Part shown: positions 11,343 to 19,800 of the stretch, in pieces | Position numbering within the stretch: the first letter of the stretch is position 1 | Layout of the letters: each line of letters opens with the position of its first letter | Origin: Porphyromonadaceae bacterium UBA4277 | GTDB taxonomy: Bacteria > Bacteroidota > Bacteroidia > Bacteroidales > Muribaculaceae | Length of the DNA: 19,800 nucleotides | NCBI GenBank assembly: GCA_002395965.1 | Contig: DGVT01000009.1 | Coordinates: 1-19,800 of the forward strand | Reading direction: 5' to 3' | Program-made: the position numbers and the translations under genes | The notes under the pieces: model-generated | Database searches by the model: none | What the model was told of the DNA's origin: nothing | The model's input: the letters and a program-made list of their open reading frames with translations, nothing else

Positions 11343-12974
11343 ATGAGAAGTTGGTTACATATTATAGTCTGTGTGTTGACATTGGTCGGCGGCTCGGTTG
11401 ATACTGTGGCAAGCGTGGATGATGTGCGTGCGCTGGTCGAGAACTTTGAGAAAAGCGACCAAAACAATTCGTACATTGCTGCCAATAAACTGCTTGAAAC
11501 GCTTCATCACGAAGACGAAGCCTATGCCGTGATGAACTTTACCGGCAAGAGTGATTATAATCTTATCGAGCGCGAAGTATATTTCAACGCATGTGATTAT
11601 CTATACTGTAATAATGACTTTGAGAGAGCAATAGCCTGCGGGCTGAAGGCTTTGCCGCTGTGCCGTGGCACCGAGACCGAGGCCGACTGCCTCAACTTGC
11701 TTGCAATGAGCTATTTCAGGCTGTCGGACTACAATCGCGCGGCCGACTATGCCAAGCAGTGCTACGCCCTCGATGAGCAGACCGGCGACCCCGATGTCAT
11801 GTCGTCGTCGCTAAACACCATAGCCGGCATTTACTTAGGAGCCAACCAGCCAAAGGAAGCCGAGAAATACATCCTCAAGGCAATAGCGATGGCCGAGAAA
11901 GCCAATAATGCGGCTCGCCAGGCGGTGCTCCACGGCACAGCATCGGAAATCTATCACGCCATGCTCGACGACGACAAGGCTCTGACCCACATCAACCGTG
12001 CATGTGAAATTGAAGAAAAACTTGGCCGGCAAGACAAGCTCATGGTCCGCTATACCCAGAAGGCCTCGGTGCTCAACGGGCTGCACCGCTATGCCGATGC
12101 CGAGCAGGTGCTGCTAACAGCCATTCCCGCCTTGCAGCAGATGGGCGATGAGCATTCGTTGGGCATAGCCTGCAACAAGATGGGTATGGCCCTGTTTTCA
12201 CAACACCGCGAGGCCGAAGCCGTGCCCTATTTTCGCCGTGCAGCCGACATATTTGTGAAAATGGGTGACCTTGGCAACGAGCTTCATTCCCGTCGCGGGC
12301 TCTACGAGAGCCTGTGGCACAGCAACCCCGACAGCGCCAAGATAGAGCTTGACCGCTTCGACCTGCTCAAGGACTCACTCTACAGCCATGCCAATGCCGA
12401 AAGTCTGGCCCGGTTCAATGCCGAGCTGGAGAATGACTGGCTGCAGCAGGAAAATATCGCGCAACGCGCGCGCACGCGTAACATTATTATATGGGGCGTT
12501 CTGATAACCGTGCTCATAGCTACTGCCATCTGGTGGTGGATGCGCCGGCGGTCGAGGATGCGCGAGGCAGCCCTGCAAGCCATCATCGACGAGCTGTCGC
12601 AAGCTACGGGCAACGCGGCATCTCCAAGCCAAGACGAACTGCCCGTTGCCGACCGCGACTTCTTAGCGCAGATAGTGGATTATGTGAAGAATAACATAGG
12701 GAATAATGTGAGCGTCGAGATGCTTGCCGACAAGATGTGTATCACCCGCGGTCACCTGAATCGCAAGGTGAAAGCCATCACCGGCATCACCACGCAGCAG
12801 TACATCACCCGCATCCGCCTGGAGCATGCCCGCATGCTATTAGAACAAAATCCCGACATGAACATCACCCAGGTGGCAATGCAATGTGGCTTTGACGATG
12901 CGTCGAGTTTCACGCGGGCCTTCAAGCGCACCTTTGGTGCCACGCCAAGCCAGCATCGCAGCGCAAATAATTAG
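11343..12974 (+). CDS. Membrane-anchored TPR protein with AraC-type DNA-binding domain
   Basis: 543 residues. Residues 1-24 are a signal sequence; about 80-345 are tetratricopeptide-type helical repeats (ALPLCRGTETEADCLNLL, SLNTIAGIYLGANQPKEAEK and similar), predicted in the periplasm. Residues 380-399 form a transmembrane helix (IIIWGVLITVLIATAIWWWM) followed by RRRSR. The C-terminal 443-540 is an AraC/XylS double helix-turn-helix with ADKMCITRGHLNRKVKAITG and the signature ending GFDDASSFTRAFKRTFGATP. The layout resembles the one-component sensors of Bacteroidetes that couple a periplasmic input to a cytoplasmic DNA-binding output. Its targets are not shown; the secreted genes to the right are only candidates. 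It lies 30 bases after rimO. Confidence 0.9.
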   Translation: MRSWLHIIVCVLTLVGGSVDTVASVDDVRALVENFEKSDQNNSYIAANKLLETLHHEDEAYAVMNFTGKSDYNLIEREVYFNACDYLYCNNDFERAIACGLKALPLCRGTETEADCLNLLAMSYFRLSDYNRAADYAKQCYALDEQTGDPDVMSSSLNTIAGIYLGANQPKEAEKYILKAIAMAEKANNAARQAVLHGTASEIYHAMLDDDKALTHINRACEIEEKLGRQDKLMVRYTQKASVLNGLHRYADAEQVLLTAIPALQQMGDEHSLGIACNKMGMALFSQHREAEAVPYFRRAADIFVKMGDLGNELHSRRGLYESLWHSNPDSAKIELDRFDLLKDSLYSHANAESLARFNAELENDWLQQENIAQRARTRNIIIWGVLITVLIATAIWWWMRRRSRMREAALQAIIDELSQATGNAASPSQDELPVADRDFLAQIVDYVKNNIGNNVSVEMLADKMCITRGHLNRKVKAITGITTQQYITRIRLEHARMLLEQNPDMNITQVAMQCGFDDASSFTRAFKRTFGATPSQHRSANN

Positions 12975-12988
12975 CATTTACGTCATAA

Positions 12989-13045
12989 TGTGCTGAAAAA
13001 GCACCATTTTGCATAGGGCTTGCACGATTGTGCATGCCCTTTTTT
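12989..13045 (+). terminator. Intrinsic terminator after the TPR/AraC gene
   Basis: A small GTGCT-GAAAA-AGCAC hairpin is followed by GGGCTTGCAC-GATT-GTGCATGCCC (13016-13039; one mismatch) and then six T residues (13040-13045), a classical terminator. Confidence 0.8.
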
Positions 13046-13058
13046 GCTATTGTCGTTG

Positions 13059-13066
13059 TAACTTTG
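13059..13066 (+). promoter_or_regulatory. -7 promoter element for the 13093 gene
   Basis: TAACTTTG just after the terminator and 26 bases before the ATG at 13093. No -33 box with normal spacing was found. Confidence 0.5.
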
Positions 13067-13092
13067 CAACATCATTTTAACTGTTTAAAGCT

Positions 13093-13299
13093 ATGTTTCT
13101 CGATTTTCTACGACCATCAACTGCCCGACGCCACCGAGCCGCCATGCTCTATACGCATCAGTATCTCGAGCGGCTCTTTAATGATGCAGCCATGCAGCAA
13201 GAGCTGGAGCGGCGCATCGAAGCCATAGTTGACGAAAAAATAAAAATGAAATTTGGCGGAAAACCCGAGCATCTTTTGCCTGTAACCGATAACCAATAA
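13093..13299 (+). CDS. Small hypothetical protein (68 aa)
   Basis: 68 residues starting MFLDFLRPSTARRHRAAML, with a mainly helical middle (YLERLFNDAAMQQELERRIE) and a basic KIKMKFGG segment. It is not secreted and has no recognisable family. It sits between a promoter element and the exported-protein gene at 13307, 7 bases apart, so the two are probably co-transcribed. A frame starting at 13028 in another phase overlaps it, but lies across the promoter and looks random. Confidence 0.6.
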   Translation: MFLDFLRPSTARRHRAAMLYTHQYLERLFNDAAMQQELERRIEAIVDEKIKMKFGGKPEHLLPVTDNQ

Positions 13300-13306
13300 A
13301 AACGCA

Positions 13307-14074
13307 ATGAATATGAAACAGAAAATTCCAGCATTATTACTCATGCTATTGCTGTGTGGCACGTTGCATGCACGCAAGATTAACCTGTCGGGTGAGACCG
13401 ACGGTGATTACTTAGACATCACACTATGGGAAGACAATGGCATCACAGCCGGCTATTCCCTCCTGCCCGAACCCATGCTTGTGGTAGGCCACTGGGAGAC
13501 GTATCCCGGTGACATCGGCACCTATTATGGCATAAACATCACCATGTATGAAGCCGATGGCAGGGTGCAAGGCACCTACCTTTTCCACCTGCGTGAGGCA
13601 GCCGACGGCACGCTCTCGTTTGAGGATGGTGAGTTGACCTATATTGATCCTTATGCCGGCACAGGAACTAAGCAGTTCAAAGATATCACCTGCCAGGAGA
13701 AGGAAGAAATTGCCGGCGAAGGCCCCTTGCAGCCTGCCACCCAAGACGACCTTTCGGAAATCTACGAATACATTCTGCCCGAAGAGCGTGGCGGATTCTT
13801 CGAGATGATGGTTGAGAGTGACGGCTCGGTAATTTTCGACACGCTCGACCGTCCGGCAGGCGATGGCGTGGCCTCGGCAGCCAACGACGCCAACCGCCCG
13901 GGCCGCTTAGTGGGCAACGTGATGGAATACGAGCGCGTGAATGACTGCGGCGACACTCTGTGTGCCACATTCTTCCGCGACTTTGTTGTGGTTGAGACGC
14001 AGCAGGTGTCAGGCCCGAAGCACGATTGCAATCCCATAAACGCCGTGTTTGTCAAAAAGTCATATTCCGAATAG
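13307..14074 (+). CDS. Exported hypothetical protein
   Basis: 255 residues with a clear Sec signal peptide (MNMKQKIPALLLMLLLCGTLHA, cleavage after HA). The mature part is acidic and strand-rich, with LSGETDGDYLDITLWEDNG and repeated GTYY/GTYLFHL patterns, suggesting a beta-sandwich domain. It has two Cys pairs, one in NDCGDTLCATF, that could form disulphides in the periplasm. I do not recognise a family. A second possible start two codons downstream (MKQK) would change the signal peptide only slightly. It is probably in an operon with the 68-residue gene upstream. Confidence 0.8.
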   Translation: MNMKQKIPALLLMLLLCGTLHARKINLSGETDGDYLDITLWEDNGITAGYSLLPEPMLVVGHWETYPGDIGTYYGINITMYEADGRVQGTYLFHLREAADGTLSFEDGELTYIDPYAGTGTKQFKDITCQEKEEIAGEGPLQPATQDDLSEIYEYILPEERGGFFEMMVESDGSVIFDTLDRPAGDGVASAANDANRPGRLVGNVMEYERVNDCGDTLCATFFRDFVVVETQQVSGPKHDCNPINAVFVKKSYSE

Positions 14075-14088
14075 ATATTGCAGGCCCT

Positions 14089-14125
14089 GGAGTACTCCGC
14101 GCTTACTGAGAACGCCGAGTGCTCC
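14089..14125 (+). terminator. Hairpin after the exported protein gene
   Basis: GGAGTACTC at 14089-14097 pairs with GAGTGCTCC at 14117-14125 (9 bp, one G-U), with an inner GCG/CGC pair. No T run follows, so the terminator call is moderate. Confidence 0.45.
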
Positions 14126-14184
14126 GAGAGATAGCAAAGACAATAATAATCAACCAAAATAAACAACAACAAATTTTTTACACA

Positions 14185-14730
14185 ATGAAAAAGATTTTTT
14201 TAATGATTGCTGCAACTGCTATGCTGACTGCATGCACCGGAAATGCTAACACCGACACTACCGCCGCCGCGACCGACTCGACCGCCGTTGAGGAAACCGC
14301 CGAAGAAGCCGAAGAGGCTGTAGTAGAGAAAATGGGACCATGCTCAATCGAGAGTAATGACCTGAGCCTCGACGTGCCCGAAGGCTGGAAGGCCACAGTG
14401 GGCAACTTCGAAGAAGTCATCATGACCAAGGAACGCGAGGATCACATGACTCAAAAAATCGAAGTCTCGCTTATTCCCTACAAGACTGCAGCCGAGACAG
14501 TCAAAGACATATTTGAAACCGGCGGCATGGAGAAAGGTGCCGATGTGCAAATGGGTGGCAAAACTTACTCCACCCTTCGCAGCGAAGGCAATCAGTTCTA
14601 TCACGCTGTAGCCGACTGGGGCGAGAAGAAATGCCTGGATGTGACCATTAATTTCATCCAGCCCGAAGACCCCATAGTAAAAGCTGTTGTCGAGAGCGTC
14701 AAGCTCAAAGAGCAACAAGAAAACCCCTAA
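14185..14730 (+). CDS. Small lipoprotein, unknown function
   Basis: 181 residues from the ATG at 14185. An in-frame ATG lies upstream at 14119, but only the later start gives a proper signal (MKKIFLMIAATAMLTAC) with lipobox LTAC at 14-17, so I chose it. A Thr/Ala/Glu-rich linker (about 18-50) follows. The folded domain contains DLSLDVPEGWKATVGNFEEV and EDPIVKAVVESVKL, a pattern of small periplasmic alpha/beta domains with no assigned function. A GC-rich hairpin lies downstream. Confidence 0.85.
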   Translation: MKKIFLMIAATAMLTACTGNANTDTTAAATDSTAVEETAEEAEEAVVEKMGPCSIESNDLSLDVPEGWKATVGNFEEVIMTKEREDHMTQKIEVSLIPYKTAAETVKDIFETGGMEKGADVQMGGKTYSTLRSEGNQFYHAVADWGEKKCLDVTINFIQPEDPIVKAVVESVKLKEQQENP

Positions 14731-14759
14731 AGCCCAACTCAGTTATCAGGTAAAATCAA

Positions 14760-14795
14760 AAGGAGGGGGCAAGTCAAGTTATGGCCCCCCTCCTT
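14760..14795 (+). terminator. GC-rich terminator hairpin
   Basis: AAGGAGGGGG (14760-14769) pairs with CCCCCTCCTT (14786-14795) around a 16-base loop. The A-rich sequence after it would be a T run on the other strand. Confidence 0.65.
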
Positions 14796-14846
14796 AATAA
14801 AAAAGTATAAGCCACAGATAATTAATCTTCTCCAACAATAGCGATT

Positions 14847-17480
14847 ATGAAAAAACTCCTTCTTTTATTCGTCACCGCGATAGTTACAACTATGGCAGCA
14901 CAGGCAGCCACCTACTACGGCTTCAAGATTGGAGGCGTGGAGGTCAACAGCGACAACTACCAGAACGTGACCGGCAGCAACATTTCGGGTAAGGTAGTGT
15001 ATGACCCCGACACCAAGACGGTCACGCTGACCAATGTTACCATTGCCCGCACCGGCAAGGACAATCGTGCCATCTTCAACGAGTACCGTCCACAGCTCAC
15101 GGTGGTGCTACAGGGCACTTGCAACCTCAGTGCCACCGAGTCGGCCCCGTTGCGCTTTGAGCGCCACACCACCATTGTAGTGCCCGAGGGTAGCAAGGCC
15201 ACCATCACCGGCGGCAGCGAAGGAGGCATTTATCTCACCAACAGCACTGCCCTCACGTTAAAGGGGTATGGAACTATCAATATCACCGCCGACAGCAAGG
15301 GAGGCATCGAAGGTAGCACCGATTCCAACCAGATAAGTTTTCAAGAAGGAATAAAAGCCACTATCGCTGGTGGTGGCGGCGACTTGCTCGACATCTGGCG
15401 TGTGGCATTTTGCGACAACAGTAAAGTGACGCTAAAAGCCACTTATAATGGCAAACCTAACGTGAACAACGTGGACCTCTTTGTGCTGCTGGATGACCAT
15501 GTGGTGTTAGAGCCTCTGGGGGCAGCCTATAACCAGGAGGCCGAGTCGGTCGTGCTCAACGGCAATAACGTGTCTAATCAGGACATATTAGTCAGCAATG
15601 ACTATGTGGCCCTGATTAATTCAACCTATTTCCCCGATGCCAACTTCCGTAAGTGTTTGCTTGAATTGTTCCCAAAAGGTTATCTCACTCAGGCCGACAT
15701 CGATGCAACCACCTCGCTCGATGTCAAGAAAAAATCTATATCCACCCTTGCAGGAATTAAATATTTCACTGCCCTTACCAACCTTAACTGCAGCGACAAC
15801 TCGCTATCAGCACTATACCTTGACAGTTGCCCCAATCTCACCACACTCGACTGTAGTTACAATCAACTCACATCGCTTATCTTAGACTACAATAAAAAAC
15901 TTAAATATTTATATTGCCAAGACAACAAGCTAACAACCCTGGACTTGAGCAAGAACACCTCCCTGTCCGTTCTATATTGCTATTTTAACAACATCAACGG
16001 GAGCGGCGCCGAAGCGTTCGTCAACAAATTGCCACATCGAAGCTCGAGTGGCACAATCCGTTTCTTTGTTGAAAATGCTTTGGCTAACGGGGTGAGTAAA
16101 CTCGACAACAACCTCTTGCTCCGGGAGCAAGTTCAAGCCGCTAATGAGAAAAACTGGTATCTTACATACACCTCAGTGAGCACGGCTAATCCATGGTATG
16201 AATACATAGGCGAATTGCTTGTGAATGAAACGAACTTCCCCGACCAGCAATTCCGTGACTGGGTGACAAATAACGCCGATACCAATGGTAATGGCTATTT
16301 GAGCAAAACAGAATTGGGTGTCAAAACGATATCGGTTAATTCAAAGAATATAGCCTCCCTGCAGGGTATAGAATACTTTACGAGTTTGAGGGTTTTGTAT
16401 TGCGAAAACAATAAGCTCACCACAATCGACTTGAGTAAAAACACAGATCTCAGTACACTGTATTGTTACAATAACAAAATCACCGATGACGGTGCACAGA
16501 ATTTTGTTGACAAGTTGCCAATCAAAGAAAACGGCAATATCAGGTTCAAATATGGATTAAACGACGTGAATTCATTGACTGTCGAGCAGGCACAAACGGT
16601 TAAAGACAAGAAATGGGATTTGCGTTGGCTCAAAGATGGTTATTGGGTGTCGTTCTACGGTCACAGCGATTACCCGATTGCTGTGTGCGGCGTGCAGGTC
16701 ACGTCCGATAACAAGGACGGCATCACCGGTGAGGGCATCACGGGCACCATTACCTACGCCCCCGAAGCCAATGTGCTCACCCTCGACAATGCCACTATCA
16801 CCGCCGCGACCGCAAATGCCATTCGCGTGGGGGCTGATTTGCCGGGGCTTAACATCAAGTTGGTGGGTGAAAACACTATAACCATGACCAACCCAGGCAA
16901 GATTGCCGTCAACTTCTTCAACAGCGACGGTGCCGTGATCGAAGGGCCGGGCAAGCTCCACTTCAACAACGCCAGTGCGGCAATCTACCTGAGCAGCGGA
17001 CCGGGTAGCGGCGACCATCGCGCGACCATACGCAACTGCGAAATCAGCGCCAACGACCCAACCACCTACTCGCCTTCGGGCACCTCGATTCAAGAGGACG
17101 ACGGCGATGCCAACCTCACCATTGAGAACGCCACCGTGCGCTTGGCACGCGGCAACATCAACTGCGGCTACGACCTGCAACTCGTGGACTGCTACATCAG
17201 CAAGCCCGTGGGCGGACATATAGATGGAGGCTCGGTGTGCGCCGCCGGCTCTAATAGTTACTTCACTGGCGAAATCGTGATCCTGCCCACGTCGCAAACC
17301 ATCGCCGGCGACGTGGACGGTAGCGGCATCGTTGACGTGGACGATGTGAATGCCATCATCAATATCATCTTAGGCAAGACTCCGGCTTCTGACTATGCCG
17401 GCGAGCCCGATGTGGACGGCAGCGGCATCGTTGACGTGGACGACGTGAACGCAATTATTAATATTATTCTTACTCAGTAA
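14847..17480 (+). CDS. Secreted LRR and beta-helix protein with C-terminal dockerin-like domain
   Basis: 877 residues. Signal peptide 1-20 (ending AAQA). Residues about 22-245 have short strand repeats (GVEVNSDNYQNVTGSNISGK, TVTLTNVTIARTG) suggesting a beta-helix. Two LRR blocks follow, near 255-405 and 455-560, each opened by an NxTxFPDxxFR-type cap and carrying NCSDNSLSAL, LTTLDLSKNT and similar repeats; the second also has an EF-hand-like DTNGNGYLSK. A second beta-helix module (about 610-810) repeats the GVQVTSDN/ITGTITYAPE pattern. Residues 820-877 are two dockerin-type calcium loops (DVDGSGIVDVDDVNAIINI). Probable surface or secreted protein, perhaps glycan-associated; no catalytic domain is seen. 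Tandem paralogue of the next gene. Confidence 0.88.
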   Translation: MKKLLLLFVTAIVTTMAAQAATYYGFKIGGVEVNSDNYQNVTGSNISGKVVYDPDTKTVTLTNVTIARTGKDNRAIFNEYRPQLTVVLQGTCNLSATESAPLRFERHTTIVVPEGSKATITGGSEGGIYLTNSTALTLKGYGTINITADSKGGIEGSTDSNQISFQEGIKATIAGGGGDLLDIWRVAFCDNSKVTLKATYNGKPNVNNVDLFVLLDDHVVLEPLGAAYNQEAESVVLNGNNVSNQDILVSNDYVALINSTYFPDANFRKCLLELFPKGYLTQADIDATTSLDVKKKSISTLAGIKYFTALTNLNCSDNSLSALYLDSCPNLTTLDCSYNQLTSLILDYNKKLKYLYCQDNKLTTLDLSKNTSLSVLYCYFNNINGSGAEAFVNKLPHRSSSGTIRFFVENALANGVSKLDNNLLLREQVQAANEKNWYLTYTSVSTANPWYEYIGELLVNETNFPDQQFRDWVTNNADTNGNGYLSKTELGVKTISVNSKNIASLQGIEYFTSLRVLYCENNKLTTIDLSKNTDLSTLYCYNNKITDDGAQNFVDKLPIKENGNIRFKYGLNDVNSLTVEQAQTVKDKKWDLRWLKDGYWVSFYGHSDYPIAVCGVQVTSDNKDGITGEGITGTITYAPEANVLTLDNATITAATANAIRVGADLPGLNIKLVGENTITMTNPGKIAVNFFNSDGAVIEGPGKLHFNNASAAIYLSSGPGSGDHRATIRNCEISANDPTTYSPSGTSIQEDDGDANLTIENATVRLARGNINCGYDLQLVDCYISKPVGGHIDGGSVCAAGSNSYFTGEIVILPTSQTIAGDVDGSGIVDVDDVNAIINIILGKTPASDYAGEPDVDGSGIVDVDDVNAIINIILTQ

Positions 17481-17482
17481 AT

Positions 17483-17525
17483 GAGAACCGAGAGCCAAGA
17501 ACCAAGAACCGAGAACCAAGCTACA
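17483..17525 (+). repeat. Short degenerate tandem repeat
   Basis: Four or five copies of a GAACCAA/GAACCGA-type 7-base unit directly after the stop codon of the first LRR gene. A comparable small repeat, AAACAAG/AAACGAG, ends the window at about 19777-19800. Confidence 0.5.
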
Positions 17526-17613
17526 AGCAGTGTGTTTTCTTTCGTCTCTCAATAACTTGAATTATTAACCCGAAGTGTTGATATACAGCACTTCACAACA
17601 CAAATGTTTTCGA

Positions 17614-19767
17614 ATGAAAAATATAATTCACCAACAAGTACTGTTTGCCGTGATTGCCTTAGCTGCTTTCACTGCACAAGCCGATGTCGTAATCAACGAG
17701 ACCAACTTCCCTGATTATGACTTCCGCTACTATTTACAAAACGAGCACGTTGGCTACATTATTAATGGACAGTATGTGTATCCGGGAGCTGATGGCGTAT
17801 TTACGGATGCCGAGCTTGCCGCCACTAATAACATGAACCCTGCCTACTTCCACACCACAATCAAAACGCTGCAAGGCATTGAATACTTCACCAGCCTCCG
17901 TGCCCTCATATGCCATAACAACAGGTTGACTACCATTAATCTCTCCAACAACAAACTTCTCGAGAATCTCTCCCTCTATCGCAACGAGTTAACCTCGCTC
18001 GACTTGACGAGCAATACCCGGCTCAAAAGTGTAGAATGCCAATACAACACAACTATGACCTCGCTTAATGTGTCAGGCCTCACGCAGCTAACCACGCTGT
18101 ATTGCAACAACTGCAATTTAAGCACACTAAACATTTCGGGTTGCACCGGGCTGCAAAAAATATGGATGTATGGCAACAATCTGCAAGGCACTCAAGCATC
18201 AAATTTCCTCTCGAATCTGCCAACAGTCACCGATGGCGAGTTGTACTATGGCTACGAAAACGCTTCACACGACAACAGGGCATTGACCAAAGACGACATT
18301 GAACTCATTCGTGCCAAAGGCTGGACTCCCTATTACTACAGCCAGAGTGCAGACGCGTTTGTCGAGTATAAGTTACCGCTAACCGCCGACTATTTCCCCG
18401 ATGCCCGATTCCGCACCGCCATTGAACAATACGATACCGATGCCGACGGGATGCTCTCCTACGATGAGCGTAATGCCGTTACCAACCTTTCTTTAGCCAA
18501 TAAGAGTATTCAGAGCCTGCAGGGCATCGAGTACTTCAAAGAGCTGCAAACACTGGCTTGCAACGACAACAATCTCTCGGCGCTCAACGTGAGCAAAAAC
18601 ACCAAACTGCGCCGGCTCGATTGCTATAACAACTACATCACTAACCTGGACGTGAGCGGGCATCAAAGCCTTTTTAGGCTGTTCTGCTATAACAACAGGC
18701 TCACGTCACTCAACATCGACAACTGCCCGGCGCTCACACAACTCTACTGCTACCGCAACCGCCTCCCGTTCAATGTAATGGTGCAGCTTTTCGTCGCACT
18801 GCCTCGGACCTCGTCCACCACCTACTTCCGCATGTACGACAACTCAAACCTCACCGAGGGCAACACAATGTATGATTGCACGGAGTTGCGCGATGCCATC
18901 GACCGCGGATGGACTCCCATGCAATACCTCAACGGCGACTGGGTGCCCTTCTATGGCATCACCGACTATTCCATTATCGTGGGCGATGTTCAGATCACCG
19001 AAGCCAACATGAACAATGTTACCGGCACTGGCATTACCGGCTCTGTTACCTATAACCCCTATGACAACGTGCTCACGCTCACCAATGCCACAATCACCGC
19101 AGTGGATTGCATAAGATTAGGCAGGACAGTACACGGTCTGAAAATTATGATTGCCGGCGAAGTCACCCTCAATGCCACCCAAGGTAGTCGCCCTGCCATC
19201 ATTTATAACAATCTGGATGGCGACGTGATTCAGGGCATCACCGACGGTGACCAATACGCGAAACTCAACATCAATGTGCCCGACGGCAACTCCACCACAC
19301 CTGCCATCTATTACATAAGCGGTTACGGCACACGCTGCTACATCAAGGATATCGACATCCACATCACCGGTACTGCCTACATAGGTTCCGAGAATTGGGA
19401 CGAAAAGCTTACCATCGAGAATTCAAGTATCATATCGGAGGCTCCCAACGGCGAATTCTACGTGATCGACGATGTGCAGCTCGTTGACTGCTATGTGGCA
19501 CTTCCCGAAGGTGGCTATTTCAACCGCGGACAGCTTTGCAATGCCCAGGGTCAGGATCATCGTGGACCGTATCAGATACTGCGCTTGCAAGCGGGCGACG
19601 TGGATGGCAGCGGCATCGTTGACGTGGACGATGTGAATGCCATCATCAATATCCTCTTGGGCAAGACTCCGGCTTCTGACTATGCCGGCGAGCCCGACTT
19701 GGACGGCAACGGCATCGTTGACGTTGACGACGTGAATACAATCATTAATATTATACTCAGTAAATGA
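17614..19767 (+). CDS. Secreted LRR and beta-helix protein with dockerin-like domain (paralogue)
   Basis: 717 residues from the ATG at 17614; an upstream in-frame ATG at 17575 gives no proper signal, whereas MKNIIHQQVLFAVIALAAF followed by TAQA does. Two LRR blocks with caps ETNFPDYDFRYYL and TADYFPDARFRTAIEQ (the latter with EF-hand-like DTDADGMLSYDE) are followed by one beta-helix module (GDVQITEANMNNVTGTGITG onward) and a two-loop dockerin-like end (DVDGSGIVDVDDVNAIINI, then DLDGNGIVDVDDVN). It lacks the N-terminal beta-helix module of its neighbour. It ends in TGA, backed two codons later by TAG. Confidence 0.88.
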   Translation: MKNIIHQQVLFAVIALAAFTAQADVVINETNFPDYDFRYYLQNEHVGYIINGQYVYPGADGVFTDAELAATNNMNPAYFHTTIKTLQGIEYFTSLRALICHNNRLTTINLSNNKLLENLSLYRNELTSLDLTSNTRLKSVECQYNTTMTSLNVSGLTQLTTLYCNNCNLSTLNISGCTGLQKIWMYGNNLQGTQASNFLSNLPTVTDGELYYGYENASHDNRALTKDDIELIRAKGWTPYYYSQSADAFVEYKLPLTADYFPDARFRTAIEQYDTDADGMLSYDERNAVTNLSLANKSIQSLQGIEYFKELQTLACNDNNLSALNVSKNTKLRRLDCYNNYITNLDVSGHQSLFRLFCYNNRLTSLNIDNCPALTQLYCYRNRLPFNVMVQLFVALPRTSSTTYFRMYDNSNLTEGNTMYDCTELRDAIDRGWTPMQYLNGDWVPFYGITDYSIIVGDVQITEANMNNVTGTGITGSVTYNPYDNVLTLTNATITAVDCIRLGRTVHGLKIMIAGEVTLNATQGSRPAIIYNNLDGDVIQGITDGDQYAKLNINVPDGNSTTPAIYYISGYGTRCYIKDIDIHITGTAYIGSENWDEKLTIENSSIISEAPNGEFYVIDDVQLVDCYVALPEGGYFNRGQLCNAQGQDHRGPYQILRLQAGDVDGSGIVDVDDVNAIINILLGKTPASDYAGEPDLDGNGIVDVDDVNTIINIILSK

Positions 19768-19800
19768 GCTTTTTAGTAAACAAGTAAACGAGTAAACAAG

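Overview
The window looks like chromosomal DNA of a Bacteroidales bacterium, perhaps a gut Muribaculaceae- or Prevotella-like lineage. The lineage is inferred; the signs are TAnnTTTG promoters with weak or absent Shine-Dalgarno sites, the rpmB-rpmG-DUF4295-ftsY-rimO block, a YoeB-type toxin remnant, and secreted leucine-rich-repeat proteins with dockerin-like tails. Host genes here end in TAA, TAG and TGA, so UGA is a normal stop in this genome.

Left part (1-2800). The N-terminal three quarters of prfA (release factor 1) runs off the left edge. Next is a small antitoxin-like gene whose YoeB/Txe-like toxin partner is cut off after about 30 residues. On the minus strand follows an apparent operon: two unusual tRNA genes, then a gene for a protein that resembles RNase III plus a dsRNA-binding domain but lacks every catalytic acid, with a long charged tail. 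Both tRNAs have a tRNA-Gly-like body, a greatly enlarged variable arm and odd anticodons: UCA (complementary to the stop codon UGA) and UCG.

Central cassette (about 2840-6765). Long inverted repeats enclose a gene that standard annotation would miss. From 3951 to 6212 one frame runs 753 codons with no TAA or TAG but 21 in-frame TGA codons. Read with UGA as an amino acid, it encodes a lipoprotein with two tandem Ig-like repeats, a divergent subtilisin-like (S8) protease region and a C-terminal domain. An ungapped alignment of the two repeats places one UGA opposite Gly and another opposite Ala. With the UCA tRNA 1.3 kb away, the simplest reading is a gene-specific UGA-to-glycine (or other small residue) recoding system inside a genome that otherwise uses UGA as stop. 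A good promoter and a roughly 300-nt structured leader precede the gene. This is the main discovery candidate of the window.

Right part (6800-19800). A small membrane protein is followed by the ribosomal protein/ftsY/rimO block, preceded by a long structured leader. Then come a membrane-anchored TPR/AraC regulator, two small genes for a hypothetical and an exported protein, a lipoprotein, and two tandem paralogous secreted LRR/beta-helix proteins with nearly identical dockerin-like ends.
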